Positions 1-10,265 are shown, numbered from the stretch's first letter. The stretch: DNA of 64,000 nt from JAGXRK01 sp963714415 (GCA_963714415.1 CAVQOL010000001.1:372001-436000); one strand, 5' to 3'. Program-made: numbers and translations. Notes: generated by a model not told the origin, from the letters alone.

Positions 1-78
1 TTCTTTAGTTACATGTTTAAATTTTCATTAATAGTGCTGCTTCCGGTATTCATTATTGTTCAGATAGTATTTATGTGA
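1..78 (+). CDS. C-terminal end of a membrane protein (partial)
   Basis: From base 1, frame 1 stays open for 25 codons and stops at TGA 76-78. The residues are almost all hydrophobic (FFSYMFKFSLIVLLPVFIIV and on), like the last transmembrane helix of an integral membrane protein whose start lies before the window. It converges on the antiporter gene at 124-1077. The family cannot be named from so short a piece, and a chance open frame is possible. Confidence 0.4.
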   Translation, partial: FFSYMFKFSLIVLLPVFIIVQIVFM

Positions 79-123
79 AAGAAGCTGGAGTGATTTTAAA
101 GTTCAATTATGATTTTACCTTTT

Positions 124-1077
124 TTATTTTGGTAGGAGGTAATAGATATAAATCACATAGCCGGCAAGCAACAGCGCCCCTTCCCATCTTTTTAAGATAA
201 ATCCTGTTCTGCTTAACGGAAGAATGATAACTGCAGTAATAATCATTACTCCAAGATCAACCATTGTTATCCCTGAAGCACTAACTGGAATAATCATAGC
301 TGTAATTCCAAGTATTAAAAGTATATTATAAACATTAGAGCCAACAACGTTACCAATGGCTATATCGGCTTCATTCTTAATCGATGCAACAGCGGCAGTA
401 ACTAATTCCGGCAGACTAGTTCCTAGTGCTACTATAGTTAAACCAATTACCGCCTTGCTAATGCCAAAATTTTTTGCGATTGCAACGGCACCTTCAACAA
501 ATAGGCTGGCACCAAAAATTAGCAAGGCTAATCCGGCAATAACAAAAAAGATTGCAAGCTGGGTTTTTAACGGCTTTTTAGTAATACGTTCAGTAAACTT
601 GTTTTTAACTTCTTTGCTTTTTTCTTTTCTTGAAAGGTAAACGCTAATAACCGTATAAATTAATATTCCAATAAAAAAAATTATGCCTTCAATTCTATTA
701 ATCTCATTGTTAATCAGAAACAGAACTAATAATAAACTTACGACTATCATTATCGGAATTTCGCGTCTTACAACCTGAGCCTGGACTTTCATCGGTCTTA
801 TCAATGCCGCTGTTCCAAGTACCAGAGTTATGTTAGCAATGTTTGAACCGATAACATTTCCGAGGGAAATATCTCCGTTTCCTTCTAGTGCAGCCTTTAA
901 ACAAACTACGAGTTCCGGACTGCTCGTTCCGAATGCAACCACCGTTAATCCTACTACAAGCGGAGTAATACCAACGCGAAGCGCTAATGATGAACTTCCC
1001 CTTATTAATCCTTCGGCTCCTATGAAAAGCATTATCAATCCGCCAATAATAAAAAGTATTATTTCAAGTATTGCCAT
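124..1077 (-). CDS. Calcium/sodium antiporter (CaCA family, YrbG-like)
   Basis: Inner-membrane cation/Ca2+ exchanger of 317 residues, the usual length for bacterial YrbG-type members. The two inverted alpha repeats are clear. The first half has VVAFGTSSPELVV followed by GNVIGSNIAN; the second half has IVALGTSLPELVT followed by GNVVGSNVYN. The acidic residues in GTSxPEL and the Asn in GSN line the ion site in this family. About ten hydrophobic segments are present, with a charged cytoplasmic loop (SRKEKSKEVKNKFTERITKK) between the halves. It is the last gene of a minus-strand run after pepT and the U32 gene. Its ATG starts two bases after the stop of a small ORF (1080-1217), so translation may be coupled. 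The ion preference is inferred from family only. Confidence 0.9.
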   Translation of the reverse strand: MAILEIILFIIGGLIMLFIGAEGLIRGSSSLALRVGITPLVVGLTVVAFGTSSPELVVCLKAALEGNGDISLGNVIGSNIANITLVLGTAALIRPMKVQAQVVRREIPIMIVVSLLLVLFLINNEINRIEGIIFFIGILIYTVISVYLSRKEKSKEVKNKFTERITKKPLKTQLAIFFVIAGLALLIFGASLFVEGAVAIAKNFGISKAVIGLTIVALGTSLPELVTAAVASIKNEADIAIGNVVGSNVYNILLILGITAMIIPVSASGITMVDLGVMIITAVIILPLSRTGFILKRWEGALLLAGYVIYIYYLLPK

Positions 1078-1079
1078 TT

Positions 1080-1217
1080 TTACAGTTCTTGGATTTTTCG
1101 CAATGTGGAAAGTTTGTTGTTTATAACATTTTCGTTAATCGGCAGCGTTGTTGCATGTTTTCCAGCCTTAGTCGTTCCATCTGCATCGTCTAATTCAATG
1201 ATTAGGTTTGATTTCAA
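1080..1217 (-). CDS. Possible small ORF or lost C-terminal tail of the U32 protein
   Basis: Between the U32 stop (1195) and the antiporter ATG (1077), a minus-strand frame is open for 45 codons and ends at TAA 1080-1082. It has protein-like composition (LDDADGTTKAGKHATTLPIN, then NENVINNKLSTLRKIQEL). The only candidate start is TTG at 1217, inside the U32 gene in another frame, with no Shine-Dalgarno sequence. Removing one C from the CC at 1205-1206 would join this frame to U32 after KVYKIEIK, so it could be a U32 C-terminal extension cut off by a one-base error. I do not recognise the family. Confidence 0.3.
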   Translation of the reverse strand: MKSNLIIELDDADGTTKAGKHATTLPINENVINNKLSTLRKIQEL

Positions 1218-2418
1218 TTTTGTAAACTTTGTCGTTTCGCCTTATGAGTGTAGATGATTTGAATGTGACTTCATCTCCTTTTGTCGCATGCTCAGAAAGA
1301 TTGTCATTTACATAAAATTCTTTCATTATAATTTCAATAACTCCGGTTGTCTCTCCCATAATTATAACTTGGTCATTAATATTAATTTTTCCAGACTCAA
1401 GCAGAATATGAGCAACTCCTGGTTCTTTGTAGTAATTAATAACTTTTCCCACATAAACTTTTCGTGTTGTCGCTTTGCTACCGTTAACTCCGGCATATTC
1501 GTTGGAAGAAGGAACACCAAAATAAAATCCCGTTGAAAATCCACGGTTGTACACTGTTTCCAGTTCAGATAAAAATTCTTGTTTCTTTGCAACTGTTAGT
1601 TTGCCCTCGAAGTAAAGATCAATTGCTTTTCTGTAAACAGAAACCGTTTTTGAAACATATTCCGGTGCGCGTTTTCTTCCCTCAATCTTAAATGAATCTA
1701 TTCCTGCTTCGATTAACTGATCAATAAACTCTATGGTGCATAAGTCATTAGGAGATAAGACATAATCTTCACCAAGAAGCATAGATTTATCTGTAGCTGT
1801 ATCATAAACTTCATATTCTCGCCTGCAAGGTTGAACACATTCCCCGCGGTTTGCACTTTGTCCAAAAAGATGATGGCTCATAAAACATCTTCCGCTAACG
1901 GCGATGCACATAGCGCCGTGGATAAAGGCTTCAATTTCAAGATCCGTCTTTGTTCTGATTTTTTTTATTTCTTCAAGGGAACATTCGCGTGCGAGTACAA
2001 TTCTTACCGCGCCGAGTCTTTTATAAACATCTGCGGCAATTGAATTTGAAATAGAACTTTGCGTAGAAATACAAAAAGGGAAATTATGTTTATAACATAA
2101 GTCAGCTACAGCAAGATCGGAGCAGATAATTCTATCTACTCCGTTTTTCTTTGCTGCAATAATAATCTCCTCAACTTCAGATATTTCTTCTTCAAAAACT
2201 ATTGTATTAAGCGTAAGATAAGTTTTAACATTATTCTCTTTACAAAAAGCAACCACTTCGCTAAGTTCATCAATAGCGAAATTGGCCGCCTTAGCCCGCA
2301 TATTTAATTTATCCAAACCAAAGTAAACTGCATCTGCACCTGCGTGAACAGCAGCGCGCAGCATTGTCCAGTCACCGGCGGGAGCCATTAACTCTGTTTT
2401 GTGTTTTTCTATTGCCAT
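1195..2418 (-). CDS. U32 family protein (TrhP/YegQ-like tRNA hydroxylation or collagenase-like)
   Basis: About 407 residues. The N terminus has the U32 barrel motif LMAPAGDWTMLRAAVHAGAD. The family signature follows (EAFIHGAMCIAVSGRCFMS), then GECVQPCRREYEV. The cysteines in these two stretches match those proposed to hold an Fe-S cluster in TrhP. The C-terminal part is the small beta domain typical of the YegQ branch. TrhP proteins act in prephenate-dependent 5-hydroxylation of tRNA uridine 34; older annotations call the family peptidase or collagenase. I chose the ATG at 2418 (MAIEKHKTEL) over an ATG at 2448, because the longer version would be translated from the intergenic repeat just upstream and the shorter one puts the conserved motif at the usual distance. 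The C terminus may be frameshifted (see 1080-1217). Confidence 0.85.
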   Translation of the reverse strand: MAIEKHKTELMAPAGDWTMLRAAVHAGADAVYFGLDKLNMRAKAANFAIDELSEVVAFCKENNVKTYLTLNTIVFEEEISEVEEIIIAAKKNGVDRIICSDLAVADLCYKHNFPFCISTQSSISNSIAADVYKRLGAVRIVLARECSLEEIKKIRTKTDLEIEAFIHGAMCIAVSGRCFMSHHLFGQSANRGECVQPCRREYEVYDTATDKSMLLGEDYVLSPNDLCTIEFIDQLIEAGIDSFKIEGRKRAPEYVSKTVSVYRKAIDLYFEGKLTVAKKQEFLSELETVYNRGFSTGFYFGVPSSNEYAGVNGSKATTRKVYVGKVINYYKEPGVAHILLESGKININDQVIIMGETTGVIEIIMKEFYVNDNLSEHATKGDEVTFKSSTLIRRNDKVYKIEIKPNH

Positions 2419-2431
2419 AACATTTTTAGGA

Positions 2432-2519
2432 TAGAACGCAGATAACACAGATAACGCGGGTTTACATTGATCGAATCCGTGAAAATCCGTTTAATCCGCG
2501 TCATCCGTGTACTATTGTA
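2432..2519. repeat. Intergenic CGGATT-rich repeat, copy 1
   Basis: This 88-base spacer between pepT and the U32 gene carries degenerate reiterations of ATCCGTG, AATCCGT and GATAAC. Its right end (ATCCGTGTACTATTGT) nearly equals the right end of a second copy at 50981-51065 (ATCCGTGTTCTATTGT). The order of sub-motifs is also the same in the two copies. Confidence 0.75.
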
Positions 2520-3767
2520 TTATGCTTTCTCTTCCCAAACCTTGGAAATTTCAACAATTAACTTAACTGCTTCCTGCATATCCTGAACAGCGACCCATTC
2601 AACTTGTGAGTGGAAGCTGTGTTCACCTGCAAAGATATTTGGAGTCGGTAATCCCATAAAAGATAATCTTGATCCGTCCGTGCCACCGCGGATTGGTTGC
2701 ATTATCGGCTCAATGCTTAATCTTTTCATGGCTTCAACCGCGTATTCCATAACCTGCGGATGATTTTTTAATACTTCGATCATGTTTCGGTATTGTTCAA
2801 TTACCTGAAACTCCATTCTTGCACCAGGGAATTTTGCCACAGTATCTTCAGCAAGTTTTTTAAGAATCTCTTCATACTCTTTAAGCTTGGGAGTTTCAAA
2901 ATCACGAATAATAAATTTTAAAGTTGTTAATTCTTCATTTCCATTTATGCTTGTACAGTGTACATAACCTTCTCTTTTTTCTGTTGTTTCAGGAGAAAGA
3001 GTATCTTTTGGAAGGCTATCTATAAAAGCCGATGCCATTTTAATTGAGTTGATCATAATTTCTTTCGCATAACCCGGATGAATATTCTTCCCGAAGAATT
3101 TTATGACAACCGCATCGGCAGAAAAAGTTTCTGTTTCAATTTCACCACGACTTGAGCCATCCACGGTGTAAGCAAATTTTGCTCCAAGTTTTTTAAGATC
3201 AATTTTTTCTGTCCCCCGTCCAACCTCTTCATCCGGAGTAAAACATACTTTAATATCACCGTGCTTTATTTCTGGATGAGTTAATAAGTAATTTATCGCA
3301 TCCATTATTTCAGCAACACCGGCTTTATTATCTGCGCCAAGAAGTGTGCTGCCATCACTGGTAATTATATCAAACCCGATCATATTTTTTAAATCGGGAT
3401 TTTCACTTTCTTTAATCACCAATCCGCCGTTCTCAAGCGGAATATCACCACCCTGATAGTTTCTCCGGATAACGGGATTTACATTTGCCCCTGTTACTGC
3501 GGGAGAAGTATCCACGTGTGCAATAAACGCTATTGGATCAACTTTCTTATCAGTATTTGCTGGAAGAGTTGCCATTACATATCCCCACTCATCCATATGG
3601 GCATCACTCAAGCCCATCTGCTTTAATTCTTCAGCAAGATCTTTGGAAAGAATTTTCTGCTTCTCTGTTGATGGGAATGAAGTAGACTCTTCATCTGATT
3701 GCGTATCATACTTAGCGTATTTCAGAAATCTTTTAACACACGTGAACTGGTATTTCGGGTCGAACAT
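2520..3767 (-). CDS. pepT: Peptidase T (tripeptide aminopeptidase)
   Basis: Cytoplasmic M20-family zinc enzyme of 415 residues, a normal PepT length; it removes the N-terminal residue of tripeptides. The metal and catalytic motifs are in order: AHVDTSP near residue 84 (His ligand and Asp), GADNKAGVAEIM (bridging Asp), TPDEEVGRGT (catalytic Glu and Glu ligand), YTVDGSS (Asp ligand) and the C-terminal GEHSFHSQVEW (His ligand). PIRGGTDGSRLS near residue 360 is also typical. The ATG is preceded by a strong ribosome binding site (ATCGGAGGTTAAAA). It heads the run leading to the U32 and antiporter genes, separated from them by an 88-base repeat. Confidence 0.95.
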   Translation of the reverse strand: MFDPKYQFTCVKRFLKYAKYDTQSDEESTSFPSTEKQKILSKDLAEELKQMGLSDAHMDEWGYVMATLPANTDKKVDPIAFIAHVDTSPAVTGANVNPVIRRNYQGGDIPLENGGLVIKESENPDLKNMIGFDIITSDGSTLLGADNKAGVAEIMDAINYLLTHPEIKHGDIKVCFTPDEEVGRGTEKIDLKKLGAKFAYTVDGSSRGEIETETFSADAVVIKFFGKNIHPGYAKEIMINSIKMASAFIDSLPKDTLSPETTEKREGYVHCTSINGNEELTTLKFIIRDFETPKLKEYEEILKKLAEDTVAKFPGARMEFQVIEQYRNMIEVLKNHPQVMEYAVEAMKRLSIEPIMQPIRGGTDGSRLSFMGLPTPNIFAGEHSFHSQVEWVAVQDMQEAVKLIVEISKVWEEKA

Positions 3768-4032
3768 TTTTAACCTCCGATATTATAAGTTAAAATAATC
3801 ATTGTAAGTTTGTTTGATCAATCAACATAGACTCCTATTTCTATGAAGCCCTGAGAAATATTTCTTAGGATATGTCGGTTGAAGTTAATTATTTTCCGAC
3901 AATAGTTGTCTTTTGAATACAAATTTAACCTTATTATAGCTGAAGGCAAAAATAGATTCCCAATATTTGATTTAATGATACATTTATTTTCATTTGTATA
4001 TATGTTTTAATCAAAAAAAGTGAGTTGATTAA
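3768..4032. other. Divergent intergenic region pepT / GH9
   Basis: This 265-base AT-rich region between divergently transcribed genes must hold the promoters for both. It contains a 12-base palindrome (AGAAATATTTCT), a TTGATCAA palindrome and a TGTCGG/CCGACA inverted pair with a 17-base loop. No ORF or RNA gene was recognised, and the palindromes cannot be assigned to a regulator. Confidence 0.4.
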
Positions 4033-6497
4033 ATGACGAAATACTTATGCTTCTTTTTAATTTTTTTTATCTCAATCAATTTTGCTGAAGAACAAAATAC
4101 TTGGATTCGTATTAATCAACTCGGATATTTAACAAACTCTGTTAAAGTTGCGGTGCTTGTTAGCAAGGAGAAAATTTCTCCTGATAAATATTTTATTAAA
4201 GATGCACTAACAGAACAAACAGTTTGGGAATCTGATATAATAAAATATTTTGGGAGATGTCTGGTCATTCACATCGACTTTTCGTCTTGATTTTTCTGAT
4301 CTGAAAAAAGCCGGAACGTATTTTATTGAGTGCGAAGGCATAAGATCAGTTGTTTTCAGAATTGATGATAATGTTTATAATGGAACTGCTGATTTTCTTC
4401 TTAACTATATGCGTCAGCAACGATGTGGATTCAATCCTTTTCTTAAGGATTCCTGCCATACCCATGACGGATTTATAATTTATCATCCGAACCTCGATTC
4501 AATTTTTATTGATGTTACTGGCGGCTGGCATGATGCATCAGACTATCTGCAATACGTTACAACTTCCGCAAACGCCACTTATCAAATGATGTTTGCCTTT
4601 TTACATAATCCTGATTCTTTTGAAGATCATTATGATAAGAATGGGAATGAAGAAGCAAATGGAATTCCTGACATTATTGATGAAGCGAAGTGGGGAATCG
4701 ACTGGCTAATAAAAATGAATCCCGAAAAAGATTTTATGTTTAATCAAATATCAGATGATCGAGATCATCTGGGCTTTCGTTTACCTACAGAAGATACAAT
4801 CTCATACGGCAAAAAATTGGAACGCCCGGTTTACTTTGCTACGGGCAAACCTCAAGGAATATTGAAATATCAAAACCGCTCAAACGGATTAGCGTCTACT
4901 GCAGGCAAATATGCATCAGCTTTTGCATTAGCAAGCAAACTGTTTGAAACTTATTATCCCGAGACTTTCAGAAACACTTCTAGATAAGGCGATTGCCGCT
5001 TATAAAACAGGATACAACAATCCCGGTGTCTGTCAAACTGCACCATGTAGAGCACCATATTTTTATGAAGAAGAAAATTATACTGATGATATGCAGCTTG
5101 CAGCAATTCAATTATATCAATTAACTAACAATAAAGAATACTTAGAAGACGCAATTCAATTTGGAAAGCAGGAACCTATTACTCCGTGGATGGGAACAGA
5201 TACAGCAAAACATTATGAGTGGTATCCGTTTATAAATCTTGGTCATTATTGGTTAGCAGAAAATCAATCAAATGAAGAGAGGGATCTGTTTATTTCGTAT
5301 TTAAGAAAAGGAATTGAGTCTGTTTATCAAAGAGGAAAAGATAATCCTTTTAATATTGGCATTCCTTTCATATGGTGTTCTAATAATTTAGTTGCCGCTA
5401 TGTTAACTCAATGCAGGCTCTACAACGAATTAACCGGCGACGATACTTATCTTGAAATGGAATCTGCTTTACGTGATTGGCTATTTGGATGTAATCCCTG
5501 GGGAACGAGTATGATTGTTGGTTTACCAAAACAAGGAGATTATCCTTCCGATCCACATTCGGCGTTTACTCATCTTTACAATTATCCGGTTGACGGCGGA
5601 TTAATCGACGGTCCTGTTTATGCAACTATTTTTAATAAATTAATCGGAATTACTCTTTATAGTCCCGATGAGTATGCAGAATTACAGAATGATTATGTCG
5701 TTTATCACGATGACTATGGTGATTACTCAACAAATGAACCGACTATGGATGGAACTGCAAGTTTGACTTACTATTTGTCTGCACTTCAAAGAATTGGGAA
5801 GAAATCCAATAGAAATCTAATCTTTGACCATGGCGGAATAATAAGAACCGATACAACACAAAAAGTTATTCATCTTATTTTCAGCGGACACGAATTTGCA
5901 GATGGTTCCGAAACAATAATTGAAACGTTGAACAAGCAGAATGTAAAAGCCAGTTTTTTCTTTACAGGAAATTTTATAAAAACATTTCCAGGTTTGATTA
6001 AAAGGTTAAAATATGACGATCATTATATTGGACCCCATTCTGACAAACATTTACTTTATAATGATTGGGCAAATCGTGATTCGCTTCTTGTTTCAAAAGA
6101 TGAATTTCTTGAAGATTTAAGAAGCAACTATCTCAGTCTTGAATCACTTGGAATAAAAAAAGAAGAATCACAAATTTTTCTTCCACCATATGAATGGTAT
6201 AATGATTCAATCGCCGTTTGGGCAAAAGAATACGGGGTTAGAGTAATTAATTTTACGCCGGGGACAACTTCCAATGCTGATTATACAATACCATCAATGG
6301 GAAAACAATATCGTTCCAGTGAAAATATTTATAAGCATGTACTGAACTTCGAAGAGAAAAATACTTTAAATGGGGTAATTCTTTTGGTCCACATCGGTAC
6401 CCATCTGGAAAGAACAGACAAGTTTTATAACAAACTTGATTGTTTAATCAATGAGTTGAAATCAATGGGCTATAAATTTGATTTATTCAATTTGTAA
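4033..6497 (+). CDS. Secreted GH9 cellulase fused to a polysaccharide-deacetylase-like domain (two apparent frameshifts)
   Basis: Read across three frames this is one protein of about 820 residues. It begins with a signal peptide (MTKYLCFFLIFFISINFAEE), then the N-terminal immunoglobulin-like domain of GH9 enzymes (WIRINQLGYLTNSVKVAVL). The GH9 (alpha/alpha)6 catalytic domain follows, with GGWHDASDYLQY for the catalytic Asp pair and DDYGDYSTNEPTMDGTASL for the catalytic Glu. The last 230 residues resemble a NodB deacetylase: KASFFFTGNF, GPHSDKHLLY (His-x3-His metal motif) and FLPPYEWYN. The usual TFDDGP motif is replaced by IFSGHEFADG, so the activity of this domain is uncertain. Reading breaks lie at the GGG run 4252-4254 and near 4966-4979; removing one base at each restores the frame. 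Predicted role: breakdown of beta-1,4-glucans outside the cytoplasm. Confidence 0.85.
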
Positions 6498-6500
6498 GGG

Positions 6501-6523
6501 AAGAGGATCGCTAGTATCCTCTT
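6501..6523. terminator. Hairpin between convergent GH9 and gmd genes
   Basis: AAGAGGAT (6501-6508) pairs with ATCCTCTT (6516-6523) around a 7-base loop, directly after the GH9 stop and overlapping the last codons of gmd. There is no clear T run, so a bidirectional terminator is only suggested. Confidence 0.4.
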
Positions 6524-7638
6524 CTTAAAACTTTATCCATGTCAGACTTAATCATTATCTGAACAAGATCTTCAAATTTTGTTTTTGCTTTCCAACCTAA
6601 AAGTTTTTCTGCTTTTGTTGGATCACCAATCAGCAAATCCACTTCCGTAGGACGATAATAACCTGGATTTACTGTTACCACTTCCTGTCCGGATTTTAAG
6701 TTCGAACTAAAATCAAACTTATACATTTTTTTGTTTGAAGAATAGTCAATCAATGATTTTGCTTTATCCAAATCAGTCTTTTTAATAACTCCCTTTTCCT
6801 TAACTCCTTCACCCTTCCACTCAAGTTCAACACCCAAATGATTAAATGAATAAACCACAAATTCTCTAACCGTTCTTGTTTCGCCTGTGGCTAGAACAAA
6901 ATCCTCTGCTTTATCGTGTTGGAGAATTCTCCACATTCCCTCACAATATTCAGGTGCATATCCCCAATCTCTTTTGGCATTTAAGTTTCCAAGCGAAAGA
7001 TTATTCTGAAGTCCTGCAACAATACGTGCCGCGGCTCTTGTTATTTTTCTTGTAACAAAAGTTTCTCCTCTTCGCGGTGATTCATGATTAAACAATATAC
7101 CGTTGCTTGCAAAAATATTATAGGCTTCACGATAGTTAACAATTATCCAGTAGCCGTAAAGCTTGGCCACTCCATAAGGTGAACGAGGATAGAAAGGTGT
7201 TTTTTCAGTCTGAGGAACTTCCCGAACTTTACCAAAAAGTTCACTTGTTGATGCCTGGTAAAATTTTACCTGCCGTAAACCAACTTCTCTTATCGCATCA
7301 AGAAACCTTAATGTTCCGAGTGCATCCACCTGTGCAGTGTAATCGGGAATTTCGAACGATACTTTAACGTGACTTTGTGCCGCTAAATTGTATATCTCAT
7401 CCGGTTGAATTTTTTCAAGCAGACGATTTAAATTACTTGTATCAACCAGATCGCCATAATGAAGAAATAATTTTTTATTCAGCACTTCGGGATTTTCATA
7501 AAGGTGATCAATTCTGCCTGTATTGAAAGAACTGCTTCTTCTGATAATACCGTGAACTTCATATCCTTTATCAAGAAGAATTTCTGTTATATAACTTCCG
7601 TCCTGTCCGGTTATTCCGGTTATTAATGCTTTTTTCAT
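6511..7638 (-). CDS. gmd: GDP-mannose 4,6-dehydratase
   Basis: Converts GDP-mannose to GDP-4-keto-6-deoxy-mannose, the first step to GDP-L-fucose. The 375-residue short-chain dehydrogenase has the NADP-binding GITGQDGSYI motif at the N terminus followed by IIRRSSSFNTGRI. The STSELFG segment and the PYGVAKLYGYW motif (Tyr and Lys of YxxxK) form the catalytic site, and NHESPRRGETFVTRKITRA is the family signature. It is the last gene of the envelope-sugar operon, 14 bases after fcl, which supplies the next enzyme. Confidence 0.96.
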   Translation of the reverse strand: MKKALITGITGQDGSYITEILLDKGYEVHGIIRRSSSFNTGRIDHLYENPEVLNKKLFLHYGDLVDTSNLNRLLEKIQPDEIYNLAAQSHVKVSFEIPDYTAQVDALGTLRFLDAIREVGLRQVKFYQASTSELFGKVREVPQTEKTPFYPRSPYGVAKLYGYWIIVNYREAYNIFASNGILFNHESPRRGETFVTRKITRAAARIVAGLQNNLSLGNLNAKRDWGYAPEYCEGMWRILQHDKAEDFVLATGETRTVREFVVYSFNHLGVELEWKGEGVKEKGVIKKTDLDKAKSLIDYSSNKKMYKFDFSSNLKSGQEVVTVNPGYYRPTEVDLLIGDPTKAEKLLGWKAKTKFEDLVQIMIKSDMDKVLRRGY

Positions 7639-7652
7639 AAACGATTAAAATC

Positions 7653-8609
7653 CTAATTATTTATTCTAAAATGTTCGTATGCTTTTGCAATACCATCTTT
7701 TAATTCAGTTTTGTATTTCCAACCGAGAGAATTAATCCTTGTAACATCCAGCAATTTTCTTGGTGTACCATCCGGTTTTGTGGAGTCATAATCAATTTTA
7801 CCCTTGAATCCAACAATATCAGCAATCATATAAGCAAGATCGTTAATTGTGACATCCTTACCGGTCCCAATATTTAGATGTGATATTCCTATTTCATAAA
7901 TATCTTTAGCCTCGATATTCTCCAAGAGAAAAATCAATGCATCGGCAAAATCTTCAACATATAAAAATTCACGCATAGGTTTTCCGGAGCCCCACAATAT
8001 AACAGAGTCTGAATTCGTTTCTTTAGCTTCATGAAACTTTCGAATCAAAGCAGGAAGAACATGAGAAGTTTCTAAATTAAAATTATCATTCGGTCCATAC
8101 ATATTTGTCGGCATTACAGAATAAAAATTTGAATCATATTGCCTGTAATAGCTTTCACATAATTTTATTCCGGCAATCTTAGCAACCGCATATGGTTCAT
8201 TTGTATATTCGAGATAGTCCGATAGAAGATATTCCTCTTTAAGTGGCTGCGGTGCAAGTTTAGGATAAATGCATGAGCTTCCGAGAAAAATGAGTTTTTC
8301 AACATTGTTCTCGTATGAAGCGTGAATAATATTAGCCTCTATCATCAAATTATCATAAATAAACTCGGCGCGGTAAGTGTTATTTGCCAATATTCCGCCA
8401 ACTTTGGCTGCGGAAATTATAACAACTTCAGGTTTTTCAGATTTAAATAAGTTATTAACATCCGCCTGATTTCTGAGATCTAGTTTATCCAAGTCTCTTA
8501 GTAAAAGATTATTGTAATTTTTCTTTTGCAATTCCCGTGTAATTGCAGAACCTACCATTCCTTGATGACCGGCAAGATATATTTTTTTATTTTTTGAGTT
8601 GTTACTCAT
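7653..8609 (-). CDS. fcl: GDP-L-fucose synthase
   Basis: Bifunctional epimerase/reductase that turns GDP-4-keto-6-deoxy-mannose into GDP-L-fucose with NADPH. Length 318 residues, as usual. It shows the Rossmann motif GHQGMVGSAI, GSSCIYP with EEYLL, and the catalytic EPYAVAKIAG (YxxxK). The MPTNMYGPNDNF stretch is characteristic of this family. It sits between the Wzi gene, 2 bases upstream, and gmd, 14 bases downstream, so the three are almost certainly co-transcribed. Confidence 0.96.
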   Translation of the reverse strand: MSNNSKNKKIYLAGHQGMVGSAITRELQKKNYNNLLLRDLDKLDLRNQADVNNLFKSEKPEVVIISAAKVGGILANNTYRAEFIYDNLMIEANIIHASYENNVEKLIFLGSSCIYPKLAPQPLKEEYLLSDYLEYTNEPYAVAKIAGIKLCESYYRQYDSNFYSVMPTNMYGPNDNFNLETSHVLPALIRKFHEAKETNSDSVILWGSGKPMREFLYVEDFADALIFLLENIEAKDIYEIGISHLNIGTGKDVTINDLAYMIADIVGFKGKIDYDSTKPDGTPRKLLDVTRINSLGWKYKTELKDGIAKAYEHFRINN

Positions 8610-8611
8610 TC

Positions 8612-10265
8612 TTACAAACCATAATAAAGTGAAAAATAAAACTCATTCAATGTTTTATCAACAAAACTTTTGTCTTCCTGCTGAATTGAAGATTTAGTTG
8701 TTTGGAATTCAAGTTTGGCAAAAAGTTCATGCAAAAATTCATACTGAACTGAACCACCTAAATAAGTATAGTTTTTTCTTAATCCAAACAAAAACTGCGG
8801 CTGTGGTTGAACATATTGCTGCTCAATATTAATCTCTTCGCCTTTTCTAATGTATTGACCCCATAATTTTGCTTTTAAACCTCTCATAAACCGATATTCA
8901 AGGGAAGAATAAACTTGATCAGCATTATGTCCCATCCAATGCCCAAGAACATGTGATGCGCTTTTGTAAGTTGTTGTTGTAATATAATGTTCATACACAA
9001 AAGGATAGATTTTTGTAAACTCAAGAGTAAAGGTTAAATTGTCAATTGGCAGATCAACAATAGAACCGCCAAGAGAAAAACCAAATTGATTACGTTGTTT
9101 GTATGAGTCAAATATATTTGTAATTGTTATCTCATCAACAAACAATGTCCCATAAAGATGAGTATTGGGTATATGGTTTCTTGAACTTACTGAACCAAAA
9201 AACTGAGCATTACTGCCAGCAGTATTGTAATGTCTGCTTAAATAATGATCAGCCAATCTGTAAAACATTATTGGAATTAAATAAACATATTCGAGCTTAT
9301 CGCTGTAAACAACGGACTCGCCGATAGAAATGCTTAATCCTTCAATCGGTCTTACGGTTAAAGTATGAGAAGCCAGATATTTCTTCTCTGAAACTAAATC
9401 TATCGTGACCAAAAGCAGAATAATAAGTATCTGATAAATCAATAATATCAGACGATAACCATGCATGAATATAATTAAAACTTAACCACTCAACCGGATT
9501 AATATCCAGCCTAATAAAGGGAAACGATGGAGTTTTTTGTGAAAGAACTAATTTGCCTCCTTCGCCATAACCCCATTCAAAAAACTCTTTTCCTATTGCT
9601 GCACTTCCCCATTCCCAGTCCGCAGAAATTACGGTTTTTGCTTCACTATATTCTACTTTGTTAGGACTATAATTAAGGATGTTCGAATCGCTTCGTTCAT
9701 TTGTTCCTGTAACCGGAGTGAATGTTTTAAACTTATCGATCGTTGTTCCTTTCTCTATATTATCCCTGAAATCAAAGCTGAAGCCTAAATGATCTGTTAA
9801 ATAACCATAAGCATAAATTCCATTCCAGATATGGGTTAAATTTTCTTCATCACGTAAACCGATTTTCACTCCTAGAATAGGACTAATATTTAAACTGAAT
9901 TTGTTATCGGCATAAGAAAATAATCGGTAACGACTTGCTCTATCTTTTCCCAAATAATCTAACTCAGGCACCGTATTATTTTCTTTACGAATAATTTTTA
10001 ATTCACGAGCAAAATCAATCAAATAAAAATCTAACTCTTCGTTTTCTAATGTAGTAAGTCGTGTTTTTTTTTCTGAGGCATCATTTAGTTTTTCTGCAAT
10101 ATAAATTCTGCTTAGCGGTTTTATTTGGTCATTAAACTCAATAATTCCTTTTTGGCTTAATCTGCCGAGGAATTGATAAACATCTCTATGCAAAGGCTCA
10201 TAAACAATCTGTGCAAAGGATGCTGTGCATAGAAAAAACCAAATTAGAAAAATTAATTTGTTCAT
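8612..10265 (-). CDS. Capsule assembly Wzi family outer-membrane protein (apparent frameshift)
   Basis: About 550 residues over two frames. The N-terminal signal peptide is MNKLIFLIWFFLCTASFAQ; I place the start at 10265 because an upstream ATG at 10313 overlaps the preceding aminotransferase. Next comes YEPLHRDVYQFLGRLSQKGI, the helical opening common in Wzi-type proteins of Bacteroidota, then alternating beta strands rich in Tyr, Phe and Trp, and a C-terminal strand ending in Leu. E. coli Wzi is an 18-strand barrel that binds capsule at the cell surface. The frame breaks at the T run 9380-9382 (AAA in the sense strand); removing one base joins FSFRE to YLASHTLTVRP. Position among nucleotide-sugar genes supports a polysaccharide role. 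Confidence 0.75.
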
